In this document: one piece after another, positions 10,906-22,203 of the stretch
Numbering within the stretch: position 1 is the first letter of the stretch
Layout: each line of letters starts with the position of its first letter
Source of the DNA: Aldrovandia affinis
Taxonomy: Eukaryota; Chordata; Actinopteri; Notacanthiformes; Halosauridae
NCBI GenBank assembly: GCA_029706075.1
Contig: JAINUG010000052.1
Coordinates: forward strand, 485,001-549,000
DNA length: 64,000 nucleotides
Direction of reading: 5' to 3'
Position numbers and translations under genes: made by a program
Notes under the pieces: generated by a model
What the model was told of the DNA's origin: nothing
Database searches by the model: none
The model's input: only the letters and a program-made list of their open reading frames with translations

Positions 10906-13166
10906 TTTACATTTTAGTCATTTAGCAGACGCTGTTATCCAGAGCGACTTACAAAAAGTGCATTAATACATGATAAGATTAATCATAGACCGCTCCAGAG
11001 ATCAGTGTCGTGATACAATAATAGACAATCGTTGGCAGCTGCAACTGTACCTGTAACACAAGGAGGGAAAAGTTAGGGCTTTTTTTTTTAATGGGGGGGA
11101 CAGACATCAACATAGATACATATTACAAAATGCAGTACATTACATTTTCATTTTACATTTTAAGCATTTAGCAGATGCTCTTATCCAGAGCGACTTACAA
11201 GATGTCCATCAATACATGGTAGGAACAATCATAGTTAGCGCACGAGATCAGTGCAGGAATACAGCAATAGACATCATTGCAGGCATCTGCGTACCATACC
11301 TGTAACACCGGGAAGGAAAAGGTTAGTGGATTTTTTTTTTTTTTTTTTAAGAGTATAGTGTTGAACAAGTAAACAGTGGTGAAGACAATTTAGCTAGATG
11401 GACAGAGATCAGGGGTAGTGGAGTCTGAAGAGGTGGGTTTTGAGTCTCTTGCGGAAGATTGGAAGTGATTCCGCAGTCCTGACCGATTGCGGGAGGTCGT
11501 TCCACCAACGAGGGACCAGGACAGAGAAGAGGCGAGACCGTGAGGAGCGGCTGCCAGGCGCCCGGAGGGATGGGGCAGTCAGTCTGCCAGCGGAGGCGGA
11601 GCGGAGGGGGTCTGGACGGGGTGTAGGGCGTGATGAGTGACTGGAGGTATGGGGGAGCAGTTCCTCTGGCCGCTTGAAAAGCAAGCACCAGTGACTTGAA
11701 TCTGATGCGTGCTGCGATGGGGAGCCAGTGCAGAGAGGAGAGTAGAGGGGTGACGTGGGTGAACTTCGGCTGGTTGAACACCAGGCGAGCAGCAGCGTTC
11801 TGGACTAGTTGCAGTGGCTTGATGGCACAGGCCGGAAGGCCTGCCAGCAAGGAATTGCAGTAGTCCAGACGTGAGATCACCAGGGCCTGGACCAGGAGTT
11901 GAGTGGCCTCTTGGGTGAGGAACGGGTCGGATCCTCCGGATGTTATGGAGGGAGAAACGGCAGGTCCGAGTGATCGCTGCAATATGGCTCGAGAAGCACA
12001 GCTGGTTGTCCAGGGTTACCCCAAGACTCCTGGCAGACTGGGACGGAGACACGATGGAGCCTTACACGGTGATTGATGCATCAATCATCGGGGAGCCCTT
12101 CGCTGGGAGGAAGAGCAGCTCTGTCTTCCCCAGGTTCAGCTTCAGGTGGTGGGTGGACATCCATGCGGAGATGTCAGCCAGGCATGCAGAGATCCGTGCC
12201 GGGACCTGGGTATCAGATGGGGGCGAAGGAGAGAAAGAGTTGAGTGTCATCAGCATAACAGTGGTAGGAAAAACCATGAGCAGAAATAACAGAGCCAAGT
12301 GACTTGGTGTACAGAGAAAATAGGACAGGGCCTAGCACCGAGGGCCCTGCGGGACACCGGTAGAGAGGGTGCGGGGAGAGGAGAGGGATCCTCTCCAGGC
12401 CACCTGGTAGGACCGGTCAGCCAGGTAGGACTCAAACCATGTCAACGCAGATCCAGAGATTCCCATCTCGACGAGAGATGAGAGCAGGATCCGGTGGTCC
12501 ACGGTGTCGAATGCCGCCGACAGGTCGAGGAGGAGGAGGACGGAGCTAAGGGATCGGGACTTAGCGACGTGAAGAGCCTCAGTGACCGCAAGGAGAGCAG
12601 TCTCTGTTGAGTGGCCTGCTCTGAACCCAGATTGGTTAGGATCAAGCAGGTCGTTCAATTGCAGTATTGCAGTATTGAACATGAAAGCCGTGGTAATGGA
12701 GTCTGAAGAGGTGGGTTTTCAGTCTCTTGCGGAAGATGGCCAGTGAGTCGGCAGTCCTGACTGAGTGCGGAAGATCGTTCCACCACTGGGGGGTCAGGAC
12801 AGAGAAGAGGCGAGACCGCGAGGAGCGGCTGCCGAGCGTTCGCAGGGAAGGGACAGTCAGTTTACCGAGGAAGTGGAGCGGAGGGGTCTGGCTGGGGTGT
12901 AGGGTGTGATGAGTGATTGGAGGTAGGAGGGAGCAGTTCCTCTAGCAGCTTGATAGGCCAGCACCAGTGATTTAAATTTGATGCGTGCTGCAATAAGGAG
13001 CCAGTGAAGAGAGGTGAGTAGAGGGGTGGCATGTGTGGACTTGGGTTAGTTGAACACCAGCTGTGCGGCAGCATTCTGGACCAGCTGCAGTGGCTGGTAG
13101 GCCTGCCAGCAAGGAATTGCAGTAGTTCAGTCGTGAGATCACCAGGGCCTGGACCAGGAGTTGTGT
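10906..13166 (-). mobile_element. L2-clade LINE, 5'-truncated outer copy
   Basis: A minus-strand L2 retrotransposon occupies 10906-11137 (3' tail and UTR, with agcagacgctgttatccaga) and 12657-13166 (C-terminal part of the reverse transcriptase). It is split by a second L2 copy. It is truncated on the 5' side, as usual for LINEs. The target is the 39-bp minisatellite, and tgtcca occurs at both junctions as a possible target duplication. The reading frame is broken. Confidence 0.85.
11138..12656 (-). mobile_element. L2-clade LINE, inner copy, reverse transcriptase fragment
   Basis: A minus-strand L2 copy inserted in the outer L2. It encodes most of the reverse transcriptase: DPNQSGFRAGHSTETALL (about 12640), LLLLDLSAAFDTVDH with the first catalytic Asp (about 12520), VPQG (about 12345), the CYADD active site (about 12261-12244) and the conserved C-terminal stretch LQLVQNAAARL to KTHLF (about 11820-11420). 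The endonuclease is missing (5' truncation). The frame is interrupted at a few places. The 3' end carries a stem-loop plus an attttacattt-type tail at 11141-11200. aa(a/t)tgcagta occurs at both junctions (about 11128-11137 and 12657-12666). Confidence 0.9.
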
Positions 13167-13570
13167 GTCCACCCCCATGATTACTCTGGGACTGTACCAT
13201 TCACTGTCCATCCCCATGATTACTCTGGGACTGTACCATCCACTGTCCACCCCCATGATTAATCTGGGACTGTACCACTCACTGTCCATCCCCATGATTA
13301 CTCTGGGACTGTACCACTCACTGTCCATCCCAATGATTACTCTGGGACTGTACCATCCACTGTCCACCCCCATGATTAATCTGGGACTGTACCACTCACT
13401 GTCCATCCCCATGATTACTCTGGGACTGTACCACTCACTGTCCATCCCCATGATTACTCTGGGACTGTACAACTCACTGTCCACCCCTATGATTACTCTA
13501 GGACTGTACCATTCACTGTCCACCCCCATGATTACTCTAGGACTGTACCATCCATTGTCCACCCCCCATG
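13167..13570. repeat. 39-bp minisatellite, right part
   Basis: About ten further units of the 39-bp repeat. Since 39 is a multiple of 3, each strand keeps a long open frame through the array. These frames are artefacts and not genes. Confidence 0.93.
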
Positions 13571-13621
13571 ACTCCCACACTGCAACAACTGCAATGTTTA
13601 TCTGTTAGAACGTATAACGTA

Positions 13622-13767
13622 TGCCATTTAGCAGACGCTTTTGTCCAAAGCGACTTACAGTAATGAACACATACACTTTTCAGTACATGTGGTCCCAATG
13701 AGAATCGAACCCACAACCTATGCGTTGTCAGCGCCGTGCTCTACCTACTGAGCCACACAGAACCACA
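13622..13767 (-). mobile_element. tRNA-derived SINE (family A)
   Basis: A nearly complete minus-strand copy: tail first (atttagcagacgctttt), then the inverse B box (gaatcgaacc) and A box (ctacctactgagcca). Confidence 0.87.
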
Positions 13768-14190
13768 ATTACAATGTTGTAATGATTTAGCCTGCATTAG
13801 GAACTTAAATTATTACCAATTATGGACTAAGGAGTTTTATACCCTGTGATGGTTAATAGAACAGAACGAGGGGGTAAATGTCAAGCTCTCCTCATCATAA
13901 ACCTCCTTGAGTAGACTAGGGCCTAGGTCAATACACGGCTTTCATTATGCACATTGCATTTAAGTTTGCCATTCTTTTTCTATTTGAATAAAATGACTGA
14001 TGTCAATGCCACTCTGTTGTCTGCAGCTGCTGTGCATGAGTCCACAGTTGCGCCTTGGGGCTGGAGAGCGGGACACGCAGGAAGTCAGAAAGCAGCTCTT
14101 CTTCAGAATAAGTCAGTCATCCTCCATTTTAGTGCGTTTGGTAGAATAATTAGAGCTGCCACAGTTCTCATCTCATCAAACTCTACAAGT
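13768..14190. other. No gene recognised
   Basis: Noncoding sequence before the hairpin structure. An open frame of about 100 codons starting near 13954 runs on into the hairpin and a SINE, so it is not convincing. Confidence 0.4.
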
Positions 14191-14705
14191 GCCCAGTCCA
14201 AGAAAGAGGGATTAAGTCTCCTTCAGTTTAAAACCACAGCGGTAGGACTCTGGGTGAAGAAATGGTAAAGGCATGACTGCATGTTGCCCACTCTGGCCGG
14301 TATTCTGGCCAGCAGTCCCGTTCGGGGTGGCAATTGGCTACTAAATTGGGAGAAAATGAGGAAAAATCGGAAACAAATATATATTAAAAAAATTAAATGT
14401 AAAAAAAACACACAGTGGCTGAAGTCCTCTGCTCTCTCAAGGGAAACGTGGGTGACCAAAATGTGGGTTCCACCTCACCCCAAAAAGAGACTGACATCCT
14501 CGAAGATGGCATCGCCCATCAGCCTTCCTATGTGGAGAAGCAAGGACAGTGCAGAAATAAGGGATGCACTGGACTAATCAGAGTGGTGACAAATAGGCAG
14601 TACACCAGGTCACCCACACTTCCCTTTGATCCCTTCCTTGCAGAGGACTTCAGCCACTGTGGTTTTAGACTGTTGGAGACTTAATTCCTCTTTCTTGGGC
14701 TGGGC
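14191..14705. repeat. Long inverted repeat (hairpin-type), arms about 95-100 bp
   Basis: The left arm is 14191-14239 plus 14412-14457, and the right arm is 14607-14705. Shared words include aagaaagag, attaagtctcc, aaaaccacag, gctgaagtcctctgc and gtgggtgacc, in inverse order. The left arm is interrupted by a SINE. The roughly 150-bp loop holds no recognisable gene. It could be a foldback-type or non-autonomous DNA element; I cannot place it in a family. Confidence 0.75.
14240..14411 (+). mobile_element. SINE (family B), degenerate and short
   Basis: It contains the gttcggggtggcaattggct block and the 3' block actaaattgggagaaaatg of the family seen complete at 22552. It lies in one arm of the inverted repeat, with aaaccacag and aacacacag at its edges as a possible target duplication. 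The tRNA-like head is poorly preserved. Confidence 0.65.
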
Positions 14706-14856
14706 ATAGGCAACATTGTCTCAGCAATACAACAGAGGTACATTTACAATGATGTTCGCTATTTGGGATAAATAATTACTAAACAAATTTTCAGACAACC
14801 CCTGATGTTTCCGTCAACCAGCTGAAACGTATCTTCCCAAAAGGTTTAAAGGGAAC

Positions 14857-15125
14857 TGGGAGCCCCGTTCGGGGCCAGCGATTGGCTGTCTGCCCCAGAG
14901 GGAGGGAGGAGGGAAGCCGGCAGGAGCTCGCTGCATGTAAAGTGGCTCTGTGTATATCTGAGTTACGGGTGACAGCTTGGCGAGTTCCTTCTCGGAGGAG
15001 GCGGTTCGGCACCTTTGTAACTGCCAGTCCCAGGGTTGCAGCGGCGGGCTCGTAATACGAGGGAAGGGATAGTTGAATTAAAAATAGAGTACAATTGGGA
15101 GAAAAATTAAGAAATTAATAAAATA
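14857..15125 (+). mobile_element. SINE (family B), 5'-truncated
   Basis: It shares with the copy at 22552 the blocks cagcgattggctgtc, gccccagaggg, tctcggaggaggcggttcg and ttgggagaaaaat. The tRNA-like head is missing. Confidence 0.8.
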
Positions 15126-15592
15126 AATGAACATTTTGAAGAAATGTTATGTGTTTTTGATTACTTTAGCCAATAAAATACATTTTCCTATTTTAAGTGA
15201 ATGGGGGTATTTTGGGTGAAATAATGACCACTTATGGGACAATGTAATTTATGTATGTCTGTCATAGGGGGTATTTATGTTTTTAAACTATATGATAAAT
15301 ACATACATTCTTTAGAAATCACCTGAAGGAAGGACAACATATTTTTTTCAACAATATTTATGTACATTGTAAAAAAGTCAACTTATTACGCCCTGGTACC
15401 ACATTCCACAAAGCATGCCACTGCCTCTTTTATTTCCCCTCGATCCCAAAATGTTTCATAACACGACCAAAAACTATAACTTTTTTGCAAGTCATGTGAT
15501 GCATCTAAAGAGAGATTTGATTGGTAAGATGTTTTTAACTTTTGGAATTAACTGTTTGAGGACCCTGTGAATATTAATTTGAAAAGAATATA
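15126..15592. other. No gene recognised
   Basis: AT-rich noncoding sequence with no repeat structure seen. Confidence 0.45.
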
Positions 15593-15688
15593 CACTGCCT
15601 GGCCAAAAAAAATGTCACCACCTGGATTTAACTAAGCAAATAGGTAAGAGCCTTCAATTGGATAATTACTGCAGTAATTAATATGTTA

Positions 15689-16056
15689 GGCAGCACGGTG
15701 GTGCAGTGGATAGCGCTGTCGCCTCACAGCAAGAAGGTCTCGGGTTTGAATCCAGGCCGGGGGCCTTTCTGTGCGGAGTTTGCATGTTCTCCCCGTGTCT
15801 GCGTGGGTTTCCTCCGGGTACTCCGGTTTCTTCCCACAGTCCAAAGACATGCACGTTAGGCTAATTGGAGAGTCTAAATTGCCCGTAGGTATGAGTGTGT
15901 GAGTGAATGGTGTGTGTGCCCTGCGATGGATTGGCGACCTGTCCAGGGTGTATTCCTGCCTCTCGCCCGGAACGCATGCTGGGATAGGCTCCAGCCCCCC
16001 CCCCGCGACCCTGACCAGGAATAAGTGGCTTAGATAATGGATGGATGGATAGATTC
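15689..16056 (+). mobile_element. V-SINE (DANA/Mermaid-like), complete
   Basis: It starts with a tRNA-like head: A box in gtggtgcagtggatagcg (about 15698) and B box GGTTTGAATCC (15743-15753). Then come the conserved central domain (ctttggactgtgggaag type, here inverse) and a tail ending in ATGG repeats. Flanking atatgtt at 15681-15687 and 16057-16063 is a target-site duplication. This is the reference copy for the partial ones at 578 and 43820. Confidence 0.92.
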
Positions 16057-16129
16057 ATATGTTTTAGCTGGCAACAAGTTACTTAAGCCTAACTGATGCA
16101 GTGAGTAGCTTCTCATTTCTTAAACAACC

Positions 16130-17185
16130 ATGTCAGAAGACATATCCTGTGGTCGTGGAAAAGATGTTAATCTGTTTCAGAAGGGTCAAATTATTGGCCT
16201 GCATCAAGCAAAGAAAACAACTAAAGAGATTGCTGAAACTACTAAAATTGGGTTAAGAACTGTCCAACGCATTATTAAAACCTGGAAGGATAGTGGTGAA
16301 CCATCATCTGTGGTCGAAGAAATGTGGTCGGAAAAAAATATTGAATGATTGTGATCGGCGATCACTTAAACGTTTAGTGAAATCATATCGTAAAAAATCA
16401 ACAGTAGAACTCACAGCTATGTTTAATAGTGAAAGTAAGAGCATTTCCACATGCACAATGCGAAGGGAACTCAAGGAATTGGGACTAAACAGCTGTGTAG
16501 CCTTAAGAAAACCACTGTCAGTGAGGCTAATCGGAAAAAAAGGCTTCAATTTGCTAGGGAGCATAAAGATTGGACTCTGGAGCAATGGAAGGAGGTCATG
16601 TGGTCTGATGAGTCCAGATTTACCCTGTTCCAGAGTGATGGGCGCATCAGGGTAAGAAGAGAGGCGGATGAAGTGATGCACCCATCATGCCTAGTGCCTA
16701 CCATACAAGCCTGTGGGGGCAGTGTTATGATCTGGGGTTGCTGCAGTTGGTCAGGTCTAGGTTCAGCAACATTATGTGCCCAAAGAATGAGGTCAGCTGA
16801 CTACCTGAATATACTGAATGACAAGGTTTTTCCATCAATGGATTTTTTCTTCCCTGATGGCACGGGCATATTCCAAGATGACAATGCCATGATTCATCAG
16901 GCTCAAATTGTGAAAGAGTGGTTCAGGGAGCATGAGACATCATTTTCACACATGAATTGGCCACCACAGAGTCCAGATCTTAATCCCATTGAGAATTTTT
17001 GGGATGTGCTGGAGAAGACTTTGCGCAGCGGTCCGACTCTCCCATCATCAATACAAGATCTTGGCGAAAAATTATTGCAACTCTGGACGGAAATAAATGT
17101 TGTGACATTGCAGAAGCTTATCGAAACGATGCCACGGCGAATGCGTGCCGTAATCAAAGCTAAAGGCGGTCCAACGAAATATTAG
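16130..17185 (+). pseudogene. Tc1-like transposase (DD37E) with two frameshifts
   Basis: The frame opens at MSEDISCGRGKDVNLFQKG with a helix-turn-helix region (KEIAETTKIGLRTVQRII, about 16215-16270). The frame shifts near 16300-16325 and returns to the original frame near 16510-16535, so the two changes compensate. The region between still reads as the second helix-turn-helix in the shifted frame. From there to the stop the frame is clean. It has [10 protein letters not shown] (about 16602), GGSVMIWGC (about 16717), FQDDNAMIH (about 16871) and [11 protein letters not shown] (about 16971), ending KGGPTKY. All three acidic residues are present. With only two lesions it is a relatively young copy. 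Confidence 0.87.
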
Positions 17186-17214
17186 TGTGTGTGATTTTTG
17201 GGGGGGATGGGCAG

Positions 17215-18540
17215 TAAATATATAGATGAGCTTCTTCTGCATATGGGGCCACTTTAGCCAAAATGTATTCACCACTGGACTGCACCAGTTTAAGAACCCA
17301 CAAATATGTATTTTCATCACTAAGATGAGTTCCTTTGCAAACTATTTTAAATAAACTCTTTTGGGATACAGCTTGCAAGAGGTTGTGCACACATGAACGC
17401 TGAAAAGTAGTAAAGCTGTACATTAATGTTTTATTTTAGTATACGAATGCCATTAAAATAAGAGATGGTAGGGTCTACAGACACAAGCAGAGAGCACTAA
17501 TGTTACCAATGTAGTTTTAAGTTTTATTTTGAAAATGAAAATTCAATGTAAGAAATTGACTAACAGCTGTTTCTGTATACGGTGATGATATTGTCTACTT
17601 TAGCACAAAAAAACCCAGAAAATATTCTGTATTCAATGACAAAATGAAATAAATATTTGTTATACGCTTACATTGTTGTCTGTTTGTACAGCACATGCCT
17701 GGTTCTTGGATATTGTTCCCAGCTGCCACTGTCTTTGAACCATGGAGATTCATTTTAATCTTTTGTAGTTATAAGCATCAGGGGCCATGGGTAGAGTTGG
17801 GGGCAGAGATGGGCTAGCCACCGGGAGATCAGGGACTTTTTCCGAATTGGGCCGTCCGGTGTTATAATAAAAACACAGAAGAAGAACCCAGTGCCACAGG
17901 CCACTGCCCAAGATTTATGCGGAATGAGGAGTGACTCGTCACAAATTGGACCAGCCCGTTTTTTTCTTATAACTGATCGGTCAGTGGCCACATGTCCTAT
18001 GCACTCTCATGATCTCGTCTCGTGTTGTAGGCTACACATTTAGTTGTGCACCCGGTGAGTTTCAGATGCCCCCCATTGATTTTCTCCTGCTGCCGAGCCT
18101 GGTGTGTGTGTGTTTGTGTGTCGTACACGGCCTGCCCATGGAGGGCAATATCTTTTGAACCAATGTGTGAATGTGAATCGCAGTGATGAGAGCACATTTC
18201 TTTAGAATCGTTTGTGTGCTGTGGTCTGCACAAAAGCTTTTGATGATGAACTGTGTGATGGAAAATATGTGAATGGCTTTATGTTTGCAGGCTGTCCATT
18301 TTCCCGTTCATTTTAGACTCATGCGTTTAACATTTTGGCATAATGTTATAACATATCAAACAAGGAGAGTAATGTCAATTAGACATTAGATACATCTACA
18401 ATTTTATTTATAGCTTAGGTATGCATATGCTGGTGTGCATTGAAATTGGGTAATTTTTAGGATCCCAGTCCGTTCCTGCTCCCTGCAATACAATAGCTCA
18501 TAATATTTCACTGGAGGAAGGGAGTGCATTGGACCCATCA
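17215..18540. other. No gene; possible dispersed repeat at 17755-18000
   Basis: The stretch 17755-18000 reads, on the minus strand, like a dispersed fish repeat rich in words such as cggcccaattcgg and agcccatctctgcccc. This is from memory and of low certainty. The rest shows nothing recognisable. Confidence 0.35.
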
Positions 18541-18687
18541 ATGTACACACACACACATGCAATCCAGCAAAGCAGTAACAAACAGGTGTGTAAATATCCA
18601 ACAGACACACACACATACACACTTGCACACATAATCCAGCAGAGCAGTAACAAACAGGTGTGTAAATATCCAACAGATACACACACA

Positions 18688-18729
<42 letters not shown>

Positions 18730-18788
18730 TGCATAAATCCCGAAGAGCAGTAACAAACAGGTGTGTAAATATCCAACAAACACACTCA

Positions 18789-18840
<52 letters not shown>

Positions 18841-18904
18841 CACACATAATCCCACAGAGCAGTAACAAACAGGTGTGTAAATATCCAACAAACACACTCA
18901 CTCA

Positions 18905-18962
<58 letters not shown>

Positions 18963-19020
18963 TGCATAAATCCAGCAGAGCAGTAACAAACAGGTGTGTA
19001 AATATCCAGCACACACACAC
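18541..19020. repeat. Compound array: unique-word minisatellite alternating with CA tracts
   Basis: Five copies of a block containing agcagtaacaaacaggtgtg begin at about 18571, 18643, 18746, 18858 and 18979. They are separated by CA microsatellites, so the period grows from 72 to 121 bp. Open frames here are products of the repeat. Confidence 0.93.
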
Positions 19021-19067
19021 ACTCAGTAAAGTGACCCTGTCCGGACTATATGAGGTGGGTGAGAGAG

Positions 19068-19160
19068 TAATTTAGAGATTCAGATTAGATTAGTAATTTA
19101 GAGATTCAGATTAGATTAGTAATTTAGAGATTCAGATTAGATTAAAATTCAGATTAGATT
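19068..19160. repeat. 26-bp tandem repeat, about 3.5 copies
   Basis: The unit is taatttagagattcagatta plus gattag. The last copy is partial. Confidence 0.92.
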
Positions 19161-20580
19161 TTTTAGTGTATTTATTCATTTATTTTCTTTACAATATAAT
19201 TTTGCAGCCCTTTCCCTCCTACGGGAGAGACAGACTGGCTTCGTATGCACGTGATGATGAGAATGGCAGCGACTGAGGATTCCTGGGCTGGGTAATATTC
19301 CTGATGCTGGGAGGAGCTGAATTGTGCTTGTTGTGACTCGTGCTGTCCCGTGCTCAGCTGATCCCGGGACGTCTCGCTGATTCATGAGGGGGGAAAAAAG
19401 GTGTCTTCTCCACTGCAGGGGGCCGAAAGATCAGTCACATCCCAAAATTGTCTGGGGATTCTCCAATCTCCTCTCCACCCTGTTGGAACTGTGGCGGCCA
19501 GAACCCAGTGCTTTCCACCTCCCCTCAGCCGTGCGCCAGATGTTTGGGAACCATTCCACCCCTACCTGCCTTCCACCATTTCTGACCCCACCCGTCTGCA
19601 GTATCTACCATCTCATCAGACCATCATGGCAAATCCGTGTGACTGGAAGGAACCTTCGACACACCCGGCACTTACAAATCACACACTGAGCCTTCTATCA
19701 ATCTCTAGCCACAGCCACCATGAACAGGAGTTATTTCGTCTGAAGCAGAACCAGCCCTGTGACAAACAGAGAGGTCTGACGTTTGAGTCCAAAGTGGTGA
19801 TGGATGTCATGCCGTTAGCTGTGACTCTCAGAGTTCGTCCCCTGGAGGGCCAGATTTCCTTCCCTTAGATTCATTTTCCTTTGTAGTTTGTAAATAGTGG
19901 CTGGGTCAGATTGGCTGTAAGCTGCTAGTGTTTTTTTAATTTCTTTATCCCGACACAGCACAGCAACACAAATCTGGTGACAAGGGTGGATTGAGAAGAC
20001 ATATTGTTTTAGTTTTTTTGGACATCATTTTTCAGTTTTCTCCAGGCGTGCTGGTTATGAAATAAGTGAAAACAAACACGTGAAGACGGGCAGCAGTGGC
20101 ATAACACTAAATTTTGCCCGTAACCAGAAGGTTACAATATCGTGAATCGTGGGTGGAGCACTCCTATTTTACCCTTTAGCAAGGTACTCGATCAGAATTG
20201 TTCCAGTAAATATTTAGCAACAGAAATGAATAATATGCAATAACAGTGTGGTTAACCAGTGAATGAGCAGTAAAAGGGTACTGGGGTCAGGAAATTGAAT
20301 AAAAGGCTACCGTTTGCTGTATGAGCACCCATGCCGTTCTGTGATGAAAGCTACTGTCCCCTGGTCAGTGGTGAACAGCTGCCTGGACATCCCTAGGACG
20401 AGAGACAAATCCCCTATTTCCCCCCGTCTGTCACAGGGGTTTCACATTCTCTCCCGTCTGTCCCAAAACAGAACTCGGCACGGAACCAGCTTACTTGTAA
20501 CAGGTGGCTGCCCCCCCCCCCCCCACCACACAAACACACACAGTACCGAACGACCTCAACTCTGTCTGTGTCCCCCCACC
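19161..20580. other. No gene recognised
   Basis: Two overlapping open frames of 100-155 codons (about 19384-19868) lie in unrelated frames, have no family hallmark and no splice-supported context. I treat them as chance. Confidence 0.4.
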
Positions 20581-20587
20581 ACACACG

Positions 20588-20678
<91 letters not shown>
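20581..20678. repeat. CA microsatellite
   Basis: An almost pure (CA)n tract of about 98 bp, preceded by a C-run near 20512-20523. Confidence 0.97.
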
Positions 20679-20681
<3 letters not shown>

Positions 20682-21096
20682 CACATCAGCCTGCCTGTGT
20701 GTCCTCTGAGAAGAGTTTACAACTAGGATCAGAAAATCTTGGTGGGAGAAATTGTGATGGAATTAATCGCATCTCACCGTCAGTCACGGAAAGAGGACTT
20801 TGCCGAGTCTTTTTTTCACAAGCACAAATGAGTGCAGACGGAATTTGCAAGTGGGCGTACCTTATTTGTCGGTGCTTGTCTCCTTGGCCAGGATGCAAGG
20901 AGCCACCGAGATGCTAACGTTTAGACAGACACTCGTTAACGGAAGTGACAAAACACAGAAGCCTCTGATTAAACACAGCTGCAAAATAGCGCTTTGACTG
21001 CTCTCACATATGGAAGTGATGCCACTCGCTAATGGCTAATCTGTGATGTTTATGTGGAGATAAATGTGCCCCTGACTGTTGTTTGTCACCTTCATT
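20679..21096. other. No gene recognised
   Basis: Ordinary noncoding sequence between the CA tract and the 25-bp minisatellite. Confidence 0.4.
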
Positions 21097-22203
21097 ACTT
21101 ACAATACTGTGGGTACAATACTTACAGTACTGTGTGGATACTATATTTACAGTACTGTGTGGATACTATATTTACAATACTGTGTGGGTACAATACTTAC
21201 AATACTGTGTGGGTACAACACTTACAATACTATGTGGGTACAATACTTACAATACTATGTGGGTACAATACTTAGAATACTGTGTGGGTACAATACTTAC
21301 AATACTGTGTGGGTACAATACTTACAGTACAGTGTGGATACTATATTTACAGTACTGTGTGGATACTATATTTACAATACTGTGTGGGTACAATACTTAC
21401 AATACTGTGTGGGTACAATACTTACAATACTATGTGGGTACATACTTACAATACTGTGTGGGTACAATACTTACAATACTGTGGGGATACAATACTTACA
21501 ATACTGTGTGGGTACAATACTTACAATACTGTGTGGGTACAATACTTACAATACTATGTGGGTACAATACTTACAATACTGTGTGGGTACAATACTTACA
21601 ATACTGTGTGGGTACAATACTTACAGTACTGTGTGGATACTATATTTACAGTACTGTGTGGATACTATATTTACAATACTGTGTGGGTACAATACTTACA
21701 ATACTGTGTGGGTACAATACTTACAATACTATGTGGGTACAATACTTACAATACTGTGTGGGTACAATACTTACAATACTGTGTGGATACAATACTTACA
21801 ATACTATGTGGGTACAATACTTACAATACTGTGTGGGTACAATACTTACAATACTGTGTGGATACAATACTCAATATACTGTGTGGGTACAATACTTACA
21901 ATACTGTGTGGGTACAATACTTACAATACTATGTGGGTACAATATTTACAATACTGTGTAGATACAATACTTACAATACTATGTGGGTACAATATTTACA
22001 ATACTGTGTGGATACAATACTTACAATACTGTGTGTATACAATATTTACAATACTGTGTGGATACAATACTTACAATACTGTGTGGATACAATATTTACA
22101 ATACTGTGTGGATACAATACTTACAATACTGTGTGGGTACAATACTTACAATACTATGTGGGTACAATACTTACAATACTGTGTGGATACAATACTTACA
22201 ATA
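21097..22203. repeat. 25-bp minisatellite, about 44 units, with higher-order blocks
   Basis: The unit is gtgtgggtacaatacttaca plus atact. A marked variant block with ggatactatatttacagtac recurs at 21121, 21321 and 21620, eight and twelve units apart. This shows amplification of multi-unit blocks. Twenty-five is not a multiple of 3, so three units make 25 codons and all plus-strand frames stay open for hundreds of codons. The long frame through here is not a gene. Confidence 0.96.

Larger units (their letters stand above)
15593..17214 (+). mobile_element. Tc1-like element with DD37E spacing (TRT-like), nearly complete
   Basis: The left end, cactgcctggccaaaaaaaa, follows TA at 15591-15592. The right end near 17187-17214 is a decayed inverse (gatttttgg...gggcag), followed by TA. 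Inside are a transposase with two frameshifts and a V-SINE in the 5' untranslated part. The spacing of the second Asp to the Glu is 37 residues, which points to the DD37E/TRT group of vertebrate Tc1-like elements (family knowledge recalled, not checked). Confidence 0.8.

Noticed and set aside
10768-13570. Regularly spaced repeats resembling a CRISPR array
   Set aside because: The units are contiguous with no unique spacers, and the sequence is clearly from an animal genome. The same applies to the arrays at 18541, 21097, 40570 and 45627.
12972-13608. Long open frames on both strands, up to about 200 codons
   Set aside because: They are produced by the 39-bp minisatellite, whose period is a multiple of 3; one runs on into the L2 fragment.
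19384-19868. Two overlapping frames of 100-155 codons
   Set aside because: Different frames over the same bases, no motif and no supporting splice structure.
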